A stretch of 64,000 nucleotides of DNA from assembly GCA_963555705.1 (NCBI GenBank), contig OY743170.1, positions 33,369,362-33,433,361 of the forward strand. The letters run 5' to 3'. Below, in pieces: positions 24,007 through 35,028 of the stretch. Numbering within the stretch: the stretch's first letter is position 1; each line of letters starts with the position of its first letter. Source of the DNA: Ligustrum vulgare (taxonomy: Eukaryota; Streptophyta; Magnoliopsida; Lamiales; Oleaceae). The translations under genes were made by a program, and so were the position numbers. The notes under the pieces are model-generated. The model saw only the letters and a program-made list of their open reading frames with translations. It was not told where the DNA came from and did no database searches.

Positions 24007-26030
24007 ATGTCGGAACAATCTTCTACTACAAAAAATGACGATCGAGCCAACATGTCGAATGAGATGATACAACAGTTTGAGCGGTTGTTTGGAGATGAGA
24101 TAGGTATGTTAGAAAGATTAGAGTAACCTCGGGAAGTACCTAATGCACGTAGGCAAGGTGGGTGAGGACGTAGAGTAGAATTGGTTGATGAGAATGAAAA
24201 AAGTAGTGATTTTGATGATGGGGCAATTGTGGATAAATGTGTTAGGCGTGGAAGGAGAGATAGATATCTTATTGGGGATAGAGTGGATAGTAGTATGAGT
24301 AACATCAAAATGACAATTCCTTCATTCAAGGGTATGATTGATCCGGAGGCATACTTGGAATGGAAAAAGAAGATTGAGTTGATTTTTAATTGCTACGCTT
24401 ATTCGGAAGAGAAAATTGTTAAGGTGGCGGTACTTGATTTCTTCGATTATGCTATTACTTGGTGGGATCAATTGGTGACTTCTAGGAGGAGGAATCACGA
24501 GAGGCCCATTAGCACTTGGGATGAATTAAAGGCTATCATGAGGAGGAGATTCGTGCCAAGTCATTACCATCTGGAGTTTCATCAAAAATTACAAAGTCTA
24601 TACCAAGGATCTAAGAGCGTGGAGGATTATCATAAGGAGATGGAGTTGTTGATGATTAGAGCTAATGTGGATGAGGATAGGGAGGCTACTATGGCTCGGT
24701 TTTTGAATGGGTTGAATAGGGATATAGCAAACATGGTTGAGCTACAACATTATTTGGAGTTGGAAGATGTGCTATACATGGCTATAAAGGTGGAGAAGCA
24801 ATTAAAGAGAAAATGGACAGCAAAGTATCAATCGGGTTCTTCGGGGTCTAATCCTTCTTGGAAGCCGAAGTGGGAAAATAAAGAAGATGGGGCTGTTTCG
24901 AAAGGGAAGTTTGAGGCACCAAAGGGAAAGGAGGAACATGCTAGCAAATTCACACCTAAGGAGGAATCTAATCCATCTAGGAGTAGAGACATCCAATGCT
25001 TCAAATGTTTGGGTAGGGGACATGTGGCATTTCAAAATCCTAATAGGCTAGTAATACTTGTGCGAAAGGATGGAACCATGGAGACTGATAGTGAAGAAGA
25101 GGATTATAGTGACATGCCCGCATTGGAAGAAGCTTTTGACGATGAGGATGTATTATATGGGGATAGTGGAGAGTTATTGGTTGCAAGGCGAGCTCTTAGT
25201 GCTCAAATCAACATGGATGACTTAGCACAACAAAGGGAGAACATATTCCATACACGATGTCGCATCAATGAAAAGGTATGTAGTATGATTATTGATGGTG
25301 GTAGTTCTACTAAAGTTGCTAGCACTACACTTGTTGAAAAATTAGGATTACGCTTGTTGAAACATCATAAACCTTATAGGCTTCAATGGTTAAATGATAG
25401 TGGAGAAATTAAGGTGAATAGGAGGGTATTAGTGAGTTTTTCTATTAGTAGCTATGTGGATGAAGTAATGTGTGATGTGGTTCCTATGCATGTCAAGTAC
25501 ATTTTGTTGGGTAGACCTTGGCAATATGATAGGAAGGTTATGCATGATGGACATAAAAATAGGTATAGCTTTACCAAAGGAGGGAAAATTATTACACTTG
25601 CACCATTGACACCATCACAAGTGTATGAAGACCAAATAAAGTTGAAAAATGGCAAATAAAAAAGAGTGAGGAAAAATGAGAGAAATAGAGTTGGGGCCAG
25701 ACCTCAGAAAAAGGAGAGGAAAAGAGGGTTGGGGCTACGACTCCAGAAAAATGAGAGGCGAGAAAAAAAAAGAGTGTTGGGGGGTTACATACCTCAGAAA
25801 AAGGAGAGCGAGCGAAGAGTGTCAGAAAAGAAAAAATAAAAATGGGTTTCTTTGCAAAAGGGAGTGAAATCAAGAAGGCCTTGATGAAAGAGCGACCAAT
25901 GGTCCTTTTATTGTACAAGGAATCATTCCTTGCATTTGATGAAACTAACAAATCTCTCCCTAGTTTGGCTATTTCTTTATTGCTGGAATTTGAAGATGTG
26001 TTCCCGGAGGACTTACCTAGAGCAATTGAT
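24007..26030 (+). pseudogene. Ty3/gypsy (chromovirus-type) gag-protease pseudogene
   Basis: The frame opens at ATG 24007 (MSEQSSTTKNDDR). It has in-frame TAA at 24124-24126 and TGA at 24163-24165, then stays open to TAA 25657-25659. The Retrotrans_gag region covers about 24310-24800 (FKGMIDPEAYLEWKKKIE, WWDQL, LYQGSKSVEDYHKEMELL). The zinc knuckle near 24996-25040 reads CFKCLGRGHVAFQN, so the final cysteine of CX2CX4HX4C has become asparagine. The aspartic protease motif IIDGGSS is near 25290. A later frame (25842-26030) ends FEDVFPEDLPRA, the usual lead into reverse transcriptase, and there the sequence stops abruptly at a junction with an unrelated gypsy gag. No RT or integrase follows. The element is dead. 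Confidence 0.88.
25690..25830 (+). repeat. Three-copy tandem repeat in the protease-RT linker
   Basis: Three diverged ~45-50-bp units begin TTGGGGCCAGACCTCAGAAA, TTGGGGCTACGACTCCAGAA and TTGGGGGGTTACATACCTCA. Each is followed by A/G-rich AAA.GAGAGG-like text. The expansion lies in the hydrophilic linker where the frame breaks. Confidence 0.75.
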
Positions 26031-27580
26031 TGGTTAGACTCTTTCCCCGCTGCGAGTATAACCACATAAAACGACTTGGTTCAGAAGTTTTGCACTGAGA
26101 CATGATATCACTGTGTTCTATGAAGTGGATGCTCACACTGCCATATCAGCAAAAATTGACTCCTTGGCAGCAAAAGTGGAGGGCATAGCACTGGCGAATC
26201 ATTCATCAAAAAGTGCTAAAGTGATTTGTGAAGAATGTCGTGCGAACCACACCACTACAGATTGTCCTATTCTGGCTTGTCCATTGGAGAAAGTTGACTA
26301 TGTTCAAGGAGGCCAACGCTATAATAACCTATACTCAAATACCTACAATCCAGGTTGGCGCAATCATCCTAACTTTTCTTGGAAGATCACTCAAATGGAC
26401 TGGAAGGAATCTGCACTGGAAGAAATGATTGGTAGGTTTGTGAAAAAGACAGAACAATTTATGTCTAACATAGATCAGTTTATGAGAAAAACTGAAACCA
26501 CAATTCAAAATTAGCAGGCATCAATCAAAAACCTGGAACACCAAATGGGGTAGATAGCACAACTAATCACAACCAAAGCTCCGGGTACATTACTTGCAAA
26601 CACTGAGGTAAACTCAAAGGAACAACTCATGGCTATAAATGTGGTACAAAATGAGATAAATGCAATCATTACGCGAAGTGTTGTGCAACTTCCTAAAATT
26701 CAAGTAAAAAAGCCAACTGGAGTTCCTAAAAAGAGTGTGGAGGTTGGAGAAAAAAGGACTGAAAGGGAATATGACCTTGAGGTGAAATCAACATGAGTCT
26801 TCTATCCCATTTCCACAGAGGTTGAAGAAAATAAAAGAGGATAAGCATTTCAACAAGTTTACAATCATTACGCGAAGTGGTGTGCAACTTCCTAAAATTC
26901 AAGTAAAAAAGTGAGCTGAAGTTCCTAAAAAGAGTGTGGAGGTTGGAGAAAAAGGACTGAAAGGGAATATGACCATGAGGTGAAATCAACATGAGTCTTC
27001 TATCCCATTTCCACAGAGGTTGAAGAAAATAAAAGAGGATAAGCAGTTCAACAAGTTTGTCAATATGCTTAGAAAACTGCACATAAATATCTCTTTCTTG
27101 GAGGCCATCATAAAGATTCCAAGTTATGCCAAGCTTCTAAAGAAAATGATGTCTAGTAAGAAGAAGAAGAAGCTTGAAGAACTTGAGGAGGTGAATTTGA
27201 GTGAAGAATGTGCAATCTTGCAAAAAAAGCTACGACCTAAGCCCAAAGATCTAGGGAGCTTTTCTATTCCTTGCATCATAGGGGATTTACAATTCAACAA
27301 GGTCTTATGTGATCTAGGTGCAAGTATAAATTTGATGTCCCTGTCTGTGTACAAAAAATTGGGATTAGGTGATCCAAAGGGTAGCAATATCATATTGCAA
27401 CTGGCTGATCGATCAATTTGTTACCTTTACGAAGTTGTGGAGGATGTGTTGGTGAAAGTTCACAAGTTCATATTCTCTGCTGACTTTGTCATATTAGATA
27501 TGGAGAAAGATGAAAAAGTTTCCTTGATACTTGGTCGACCATTTCTAGCCATTGCACGAGCACTGATTGATGTAGAGTAG
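26031..27580 (+). pseudogene. Athila-like gag-protease pseudogene of the outer element
   Basis: It starts mid-gag at DWLDSFPAASITT. The following codon is TAA where relatives have Trp, then NDLVQKF. Most of the rest of gag is deleted between about 26080 and 26110. It resumes at FYEVDAHTAISAKIDSLAAK, with a zinc knuckle CEECRANHTTTDC and the YSNTYNPGWRNHPNF motif. Several in-frame stops occur at 26512-27010. A 199-bp tandem duplication spans 26663-27060. The frame 27020-27580 carries the protease (VLCDLGASINLMSLSVYKKL; catalytic DLG where DTG/DSG is usual) and ILGRPFLA. It stops at TAG 27578-27580, after which the post-pol region begins. The RT, RNase H and integrase segment (about 3 kb in relatives) is missing. 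Confidence 0.85.
26663..27060 (+). repeat. 199-bp tandem duplication
   Basis: Copies 26663-26861 and 26862-27060 both begin CAATCATTACGCGAAGTG and share nearly all following sequence, including GTCTTCTATCCCATTTCCAC. Differences include a short indel and a few substitutions, so the duplication followed insertion but is not very recent. Confidence 0.92.
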
Positions 27581-27813
27581 GGAGATGTAGTGCTGCGTGC
27601 TGAAAATGAGGAGGTGACCTTCACAATGATGCAATTTAACACCCAATATCTATAGCTTGAAAATTGTTCCAGGATCGATGTGGAAATGGCCATTAGATAC
27701 TGGGAGAGGTATGAGTATAGGTGAGAGGAGATGAAGAGGCTTCAACATCTAATCTGAAATCACCTTGAGAAGTTTGCCAAAAAGTCTAGCTCTAGACTTT
27801 AAATGAAGCGCTT

Positions 27814-27831
27814 GTTGGGAAGCAACCCAAC
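27814..27831 (+). ncRNA. Conserved post-pol stem-loop, outer element copy
   Basis: GTTGGG-AAGCAA-CCCAAC, a 6-bp stem with 6-base loop. The counterpart in the young element is CTCGGG-AGGCAA-CCCGAG at 40399-40416. Two stem pairs differ and both remain paired. Confidence 0.65.
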
Positions 27832-28020
27832 ATTTCAAACATTTTTCTTTAATTGATTTTGAGTTTCTTTGTAGTTGTTTAGTTGCTTCACATTGCATTT
27901 TAGGAGCACTTGTATGTTTAGAATGCATGCATTGATTTGTTATGTGTTTTAAGTCATTTTAGTATTCCATTTTGCATGTTTTAGCATATTTAGTTTTTAT
28001 TGCATTCTTAGTAGTTTTGA

Positions 28021-31000
28021 TAGGTATGTCAACGAGTCGAGCTGAGCCTCGAGCCGAACATCAAGGCTCGAGCTTGGCTCGAGCTTTTTAGGACCGAGCT
28101 TTTTTGGCCCGAGCCGAGCCAAAGCTCGGCCAAAAAATTGAGGCTCGGCTCGAGCTTCATCGAGCCGAGCCCGAGCCGGGCCGGCCCGTTTTTTTTTCCT
28201 TTTTTATATATATATACGGCGAATGAATATGTATTGTATTTGTAATTACTTAAATGAATTATACACAATAAATGTAGTTAAAATATCAAACATAAGATTT
28301 AATAAAAATTTAAACGTAGATTTCGCAAAGTCTATCTATAGTAAAATTAAATTACTAGTTGTTTTATATATATTCAATAAAGGTTACAATTTACAACCCT
28401 CCTCCTTTTTCCGGGCTTGGGACCGGCTATGATCAACATAGGCGGAGTTAAAAATTGTACACGAATAAAAAATTTCGTGTACAATTTTTTAAAAAATATA
28501 ATAATTTAAATTACACAAAATGATTTTTAAAAACTTACAATTTCTTCTATCTTAAATATTGCTCCAAGTCCTCGGTCATGATGCTATCAACTTTATCTTG
28601 AAGTCGTAAATCTGCACATTCCCAATCCTTCAAGCATACAAGAGCTTCTAATATGTCTTCCTTCAGTCTTGATCATTCGTCTGACAAAATCCTACCACTT
28701 AAACTAAATGCAGCCTCCGATGCCACGGTGGACACCGGAGGTGTTACTAAATCACGTGCAATTTTTGCTACAACTGGATATTGCCTTTCATTACACCTCC
28801 ACCAAGTTAAAACATCAAAATTCTCTAATTCTTGTGGTGTTAAAACACTACGAACGTCCACACACATGTACCTAGCTAATTCAGATGGAATTTCAACGTT
28901 TGTACCACCTATCGATCTAGATGTGTTTCCACTGGAACTAATTGAGGGAGCACTTACATTTGTGTTAATAAAGTCCCATAAAGAATTAGAATGCATTGGA
29001 GTACTTTGGGAAACATTAGTTTGGGAACTAGAACTACATTGATCTTTTTTTGCAGTATAATAATTGTACATTTCACATAATAAAGATTCCACATTAACAT
29101 GTGATAATTCTATATTTAAATTTTTTGAAATTCCCTTTATAATAGCCTTAGTGCCCATTAAATTTAATCGAGGATCCATCACCGATGCTAAAACAAATAA
29201 AGAAGGTAATTCTTCCCAATATTTGCAAAATTTTAACTCCATGGAACTGACTACAACATTAAAAATTGGCAAATTTCTATATTGATTGAATGTTTGTGCA
29301 ATATGAAAAAAGTGTTGTAAAACAAGTGAAGATGTTGGGTAGTAAACACCACTGCATGCATTTGTGGCATCATAAAAGGATTTTAAAAATCTTTTTACAC
29401 AAAATGCAATTTCCCATTCCCACTCTTCTAAATTATTGTCAGATCCATACGTATGTCTACCATTATAATACATTGAAGTAATTTTATCATAATTTTCACA
29501 TGAGTGTAACATAAGGTATGTAGAGTTCCATCTATGTGATACATCCGTAGCAAATGAATGTTCTTCTAAACTATACTCCGCACACAAACTATTAAATGCT
29601 TGTTTTCTTGATGGTGATACATTTATGAAATTTATTGCTTGTCTAATTTTATCTAAGGATTTCTCAATATGTTTTAAACCACTTTTAACAATTAAGTTGA
29701 TAATGTGACAAACACAACGTTGGTGAAAAAATAAACTATCAAATGCAGGGTTAAAATCAGAAATAAATTTATCAATAACAACCTTATTAACGCTAGCATT
29801 ATCAAAAGTAAAACTACGAATCATATCTTGCATACTGAATTCTTGTATAATTCCTTTTAAAACTAAATGTATGTTAGCGGCATTATGAGGATATTCTACT
29901 AATCTAAATGCAATAATTTTTTTGTGTAAAATCCAAAGATGATCAATGTAATGAGCTGTGGCAGCAATATAACCTTTTTTATTACCACCAGTCCATAAAT
30001 CAGATGTAAATGAAATAACAGTCTCATATGTTTTTAAGGCTTTAATGGTAATTTCTTTCCTTTTGTTATATAATTTTACGGTGTCTGCACGAAGTGTATT
30101 TCTACAGTAAGGAGTATACCTGGGTTGAAGGTAATTCTGCACAAGTCGGGTGAAGTGAATAGAGTCAATTAAGAAAAGGGCCGCCACATATGCAGCCATA
30201 CCTTCGCGAAATCTTTCTTGCGAATACACAAATGTTGAAAGAGTAGTAGTACCAGAAGGTCCAAAACCACCAAAAACAAGCTAGGACTGTGTTGGGTCAC
30301 CAACCGGTTTCGCTTTGCACGCCCTTGCTATGTGCCAATTCAAATGTGACGTGCTTGATCCGGGCTTCTAGCTCATTTCCTTACCACAGTAATTGCAGCA
30401 CGCTTTCCATACATCAACTCCATTTTCAACACCAACTTTTTTCCTTGTCATATGTTGCCAGCAATCCGATGACTCTTTTTTAGCTCGTTTGATTTCAACA
30501 ATTTCCTCCTCTTGGATATCGTCCAAGTCAATGGGAGCATTTTCGGAGACATCGATATGATGAGAGGGAGTACTAGAACTACCCCTGAATTGGTTAACTT
30601 CATCCCTGTTAAACTCCATACTTATCAGTATTGTAGTGTAGGTTAGTTTCAAATTTGAAAGTTGAAACTTGAAACCGAGAGAAATATTATCACAATAATT
30701 GAAGAATATAGAGAAATAGAGAATTGAATAGAAATTATAGTAAACAAATGAATATTATGACGAAATGAAAAAACTTGTAAGTGAATTGTGAATTAACAAC
30801 AAAAAAATACGACCTATTTATAGAAAAAAAAACGTGGGAAACAAAAAAAATTTCAAATTTCAAATTTTCAAAAAAAATCTGCATATTTCAAATCAGATCA
30901 AAAATCAGATAAAAAATGAAGAAACCGTGTTGCAGGCAGCTGCCTGCAACACGGTTGCGTGTTGCAGGCAGCAGTAGAGAAACGGGCCATTCTGGCCCGT

Positions 31001-31167
31001 GTGGCTCAGTGGGCCACACAGGCCGGCCCCAGCTAGAGCCCAATGAGTATTTTTGGACTCGGCCCGAGCTTCGGCTCGATCCTACGAGCCTCGAGCCGAG
31101 CTTAGCCCGAGCTTTTAACGAGCCGAGCCCGAGCTACCCGAGCCGAAGAGCTGTTTTGACACGCCTA
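28021..31167 (-). mobile_element. hAT transposon, 3,147 bp, 8-bp target duplication
   Basis: Inverted termini are TAGGTATGTCAACGAG on the left and, as reverse complement, TAGGCGTGTCAAAACAG on the right. A perfect 8-bp duplication AGTTTTGA flanks it (28013-28020 and 31168-31175). About 150 bp inside each end is dense in CGAGC/GAGCCGAG motifs, the subterminal repeats expected to bind transposase. It encodes one BED-finger hAT transposase on the minus strand, with three nonsense codons. It inserted in the 3' region of the outer Athila-like element. Confidence 0.95.
28547..30619 (-). pseudogene. hAT transposase (zinc-finger BED, RICESLEEPER-like), three nonsense codons
   Basis: Transposase of the surrounding hAT element. 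The minus-strand frame starts at MEFNRDEVNQF (ATG 30619; an upstream in-frame ATG lies at 30652). The BED finger is SDCWQHMTRKK...WKACCNYCGKEM, with HLNWHIARAC after the first stop. The central domain follows (VISFTSDLWTGGNKKGYIAA, FTFDNASVN, RCVCHIINLIVKSGLKHI, HRWNSTYLML, as in active hATs). The C-terminal dimerisation domain is FDVLTWWRCNERQYPVVAKI then STVASEAAFSLSGRILSDE. In-frame stops are TAG 30368-30370, TAG 30281-30283 and TGA 28673-28675 (Arg CGA expected). The natural end is TAG 28547-28549. No frameshift was seen, so the damage is point nonsense only. It cannot make full transposase but may still respond to one made elsewhere. Confidence 0.93.
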
Positions 31168-31175
31168 AGTTTTGA

Positions 31176-33425
31176 TGGTTTACATTGTATTTTAGGATCA
31201 CTAGCACGCTTAGAATTCACATTTTGACAAGTTAGTTGTATTGAAAACTTTATTGCACCTATTTTTGCACGTGTACCATTTTAGCATTTACTTGAATTTC
31301 TATTTGTTTTGTTGCTTATCATCACAATTTTTAACTTGATCACCTAGCTTAGGACATACAAATATAGTTAAGAAGTTGGTTACATACATTAGAAGGCATT
31401 TAGGGGTCAAAAATGGGATAAAAAATTCAAAAAGAAAAAAAAAATGGTACCACTGTCTAGTAACACCGTGCAGTCGCATGGTTGGTTGAACCATGCGGTC
31501 TCACGGTATTTTCCTGGATAGAACCGACACATTGTTTTATATGTTGCAAACTTTCATTTTAACCACATCTAACTCTATTTTCTTCCCCCAAATCATCCCA
31601 TGTTAAGTCCAAAATCATTCCCCATTGTTTGCATATCATATGGACACAAATTCATGCCATGCTTTGCATCAAAAATATTCAAAGGTATGGATATCTTCAA
31701 AATTTTCCATCGTGCATAATTTTTGTGTTCTTCATAAGTTTTGTGAATTGTGATATTAGGATAAATGGAGATGGGTTTAGGCTAGACTTTGAATTGTGTT
31801 TATTAGGTGAAATTTTTTTAGTTCGATTCAAGCCTTCAACTCTATATTTTCCATTTGATTTCCTCACATGTATACAAGGTGCTCGATAAAATGTTTCAAT
31901 GAGTGTTTTGTTGAGTTGTTGCAATTCTTTTTGGATGATCACTTTCACCTCATATTATACATCATTTGTGCATCATCCATTCATTGTTTGCACTAATTTA
32001 AGGCATAGAATTCAACTTAAACAACATTGCACTCCAATGCATCTCATTGCAAGGCCATTGCAGGCATCATTGCACCACAATCCACAATTTTAGCTTCACT
32101 ACACCTACTTTATCACATCTTTTCATGACCTAAAGGAACTCTAAATGTGATAAATTTTTGATATGTTTTAGACCAAGTTATGTACTTATATATGCTCAGG
32201 ACATGTCTCGTGAAATTTTTACTTTTTGGAGGCGATGTCAAGGGCTGAAAGTCACTGGTCGCCCACTTTCCAAAAATTTCAAAAAATTTCTAAGTCATAG
32301 TTTGAGTGTGTTGTGTTGATTTGTTTCAGTTCTCATGTAGTATTCATGCATCCTAATGTTGTTCATCTCTCTTTTGTATGGAACATGTTATGAAACCACC
32401 TTGGACCAAACATTGGAAAGTTAGAAACGGGTCAAATCATCCAAGTTACATGAAGATCAAAGCCACGAAAAGGGGAACGCCAACTCTCCAAACCCGGGAA
32501 GTATCTAAACTCTCTTTGTTATTTTGTGTTACATTGATTTATTTGCTTTGAATACATTGAGGACAATGTATATTTCTAGTTTTGGGGTGGGAATCTCATT
32601 CATGTACTTTCATTTAAACATTCATTTGATTTTAGGGTAGAAAATTTATAAAAAATTGGAAAAAAATTGTAAAATTTTGTTGATATGCTTATGATATGAT
32701 TTAAATTGACTTTTGTGCTTCAGTTATACAATTGGACAACATGTGAATTTAATTTCTCTTAATTATTATTAGAACTTGAGCACATGACCATTTTCGAATA
32801 ATAACTTGTGTAGGGAAATGCTTGATACATGTGGGGGTAAACTTATGCAATTTGACCATAAAATTGATTGAAAAATCCCAAACCTTAAAAATTTAGATCC
32901 TGACCTAAAATTTAGAACCAAAAGCACTTTGGGGGTGGAAAGTGTAGTATAATTAGACATTGATGGATTGAGGGTTTGAAGTTCTTGATTTTGCATTTTT
33001 GGTTGAGGAGGCTTTAATCAACAGGTATAAACCATAACCAGCATAAAAATAGAAAAATGCTGAAGGTCTTATTCTACTCTTCAAATGCCTTTTGACTTAG
33101 TAATTAAGTCCGAGGGGTTCTCTGAACTTGGTACCCTAAATTCGTCTGACTTGGGAGATACCGACCCAAAGCTCGTTACAGGGGTTAATTAGAAAGCAAG
33201 TACGGAGCGTGGACTTACACATAAAAACGCTAAAACAACTTTAACTTTTTGGTTACGCCTTTACGACACGAGTAATTAAGTCTAAGGGGTTCTTTGAACT
33301 TGGTGTCCTAAAATCGTCTGGCTTGAGAGTCACCGGCCCAAAACTCGCTACAAGGGTCATATAGAAAGCAAGTATGAAAAGTTCTGTACAAAGATGGTAA
33401 AACATATGGACATAAAAAGAAAAAA
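31176..33425 (+). other. Non-coding 3' region of the outer Athila-like element
   Basis: No gene. It contains a PPT-like GAGGACAATGTATATTTCTA then GTTTTGGGGTGGG near 32560-32590, and a segment near 31450-31510 (CAGTCGCATGG...GTCTCAC) that also occurs in the outer 3' LTR near 47090-47180. A two-copy duplication lies at 33093-33375. Confidence 0.65.
33093..33375 (+). repeat. Two-copy tandem repeat, ~172-bp period
   Basis: AGTAATTAAGTC..AGGGGTTC and TGAACTTGGT occur at about 33097 and 33270. They share CGTCTG.CTTG.GAG and CC[G]CCCAAA.CTCG.TACA. The young element has a related motif (CTGACCCGAAGCCCCGCTAC) near 44088, so this is a conserved part of Athila 3' regions. Confidence 0.75.
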
Positions 33426-33618
33426 GTCATTGATAAGTGTGATATTTACGTTTATTTTATACACTTATATCCTTGAACAAGTCATAATGGGATTCTATCT
33501 AAGTATTATTAATGCATTTTATGTTTTATATTGTATAGGATCCTAAAAGAGGAGAAAAGAAGAAAAAAGGACCAAAATGTACTGAAAACTGAAGTTTGGG
33601 ACTTAGGTGCAAATATCT

Positions 33619-33852
33619 TTACGGCCGCAAGCAAATATCATCACGGCCGTAAGTGCAGGAGTGAAACAGACAAAATTAAGCAGAAAAGATGTTACGGCCG
33701 TAAGAAACATCTTTACGGCCGTAACCCTCAAAAGATAAAAATGCGCAGAAACTCAATTACGGCCGTAAGACACATATTTACGGCCGTAACTCCAATTTGA
33801 TGAAATATGCAGTAACTCAATTACGGCCGTAAAAGAATAGTTACGGCCGTAA
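33619..33852. promoter_or_regulatory. Paired palindrome array in U3 (8 x TTACGGCCGTAA)
   Basis: Twelve-base palindromes start at 33619, 33641, 33692, 33713, 33757, 33778, 33821 and 33841. The first two have one base changed (TTACGGCCGCAA, TCACGGCCGTAA). Spacing within pairs is 22, 21, 21 and 20 bp (two helical turns), and pair-to-pair spacing is 73, 65 and 64 bp. It lies 86 bp upstream of the TATA box, where enhancer or repressor sites would be expected. Binding by a dimeric factor is inferred. Confidence 0.9.
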
Positions 33853-33937
33853 CTATTTAAGTCAAAAAAATTTCCTTATTTCAATTCTTTCCATAATTTG
33901 GGATTTCTTGAGGCAGCTAGGGCACGAATTTGGGCTC

Positions 33938-33944
33938 TATAAAA
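33938..33944 (+). promoter_or_regulatory. TATA box of the LTR promoter
   Basis: TATAAAA in GGGCTCTATAAAAGGAGC, downstream of the palindrome array. The start of transcription is expected about 30 bp further on. Confidence 0.8.
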
Positions 33945-34872
33945 GGAGCAATTCAGTACCAAAGAGAGAGAGGAGAATTATTTTGAGAGCCACCAATATC
34001 AAGGTTTGAAGAGAAGAAATTCTGGGCAAAATCAAGGTGAATCAAGACAATATTTTTGGGGAATTCTTCATGGCAATGCGTGGCTAGTCTTCTCAACCTA
34101 GTTCAAGGGGGACGTTGTGTTCATATTATTTTATTATTCATTCCTCAAACTCGTAACGTAGTTCTTGTTTTTATGTTTCATTTATTGGATTTCTCATGAA
34201 CATTAATTTCGTCAAGACAATGTATTAATTGATTAAGGCCTTGTCTTTTAATTATTGTGTTGATGTTTGCTAATTTGGGTAATTGGATTCGTATTTGTTT
34301 TGTTATCCAAATCATAGTAGCAATTGGTAATTTTATATTTCCATATGAAAATCCAATCTAGATTAATCAATTCGAGCATATGTAATTGATAATTTAGTTC
34401 ACCTAATTCTTCTTGTTTTCACATAGTTAATGCATTAAATCTAGGGAGCTTATTCTAGGTTGTTCATTCACTCTAAATTGATTGGAGAACTAATTCTAAT
34501 TGATTATTATTAAGGAAGAATTGGATTAATTAGAGCTTTTTGATTATTCCGGGTGATAAATAAAACAAAGGAAATAGTACATGCGTTGCTTGGGGAATGA
34601 CAATATTATGATAGGGTACAACCGAACCTGAGAACTAGGATTCTTTATTATTTGATTTTTATTCCAGCTATTTTACATATTTATTTGATTATTTAGATTA
34701 ATTGCAATTTTCAACTCAAAACCCCCCTTATAATTCTAATTGACATGGCATTAAATTAGTTCCCGTTCCTTGTGGGATCGACCCTTGCTTCCGCTATCAC
34801 ATTTAAATTCGAGTTTTGGCAAGTAAGGAAATTTAATTAATTCTTGGTGCATCGCGACGCGCACCAAGTTTT

Positions 34873-34890
34873 TGGCGCCGTTGCCGGGGA
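34873..34890 (+). other. Primer binding site (tRNA-Asp type)
   Basis: TGGCGCCGTTGCCGGGGA, six bases after the 5' LTR end. It is complementary to the tRNA-Asp 3' end used by Athila elements. Confidence 0.93.
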
Positions 34891-35028
34891 CCGGTTAACC
34901 AATTTTCTGTTTAATCAATTAGAATTTTATTTTCTGCATTTTTATTTATTTATTTTTTATTTTCGGTTTGATTAAAAAAAAAAAAATTTGAAATTCCAAA
35001 AATTTTATTTATTTATTCATTTATTTAT

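Larger units (their letters stand above)
33431..34866 (+). repeat. 5' LTR of the young Athila-like element
   Basis: It begins TGATAAGTGTGATATTTACG and ends GACGCGCACCA. The U3 carries the palindrome array and a TATA box; U5 ends in the GGATCGACCC...TCGCGACGCGCACC text typical of Athila LTRs. Confidence 0.97.

Noticed and set aside
28653..29481. Plus-strand open frames
   Set aside because: Antisense shadows of the hAT transposase.
33619..33852. CRISPR-like spaced repeats
   Set aside because: A eukaryotic LTR; the units are short palindromes with partly repeated spacers, no cas genes, and the array is duplicated with the LTR.
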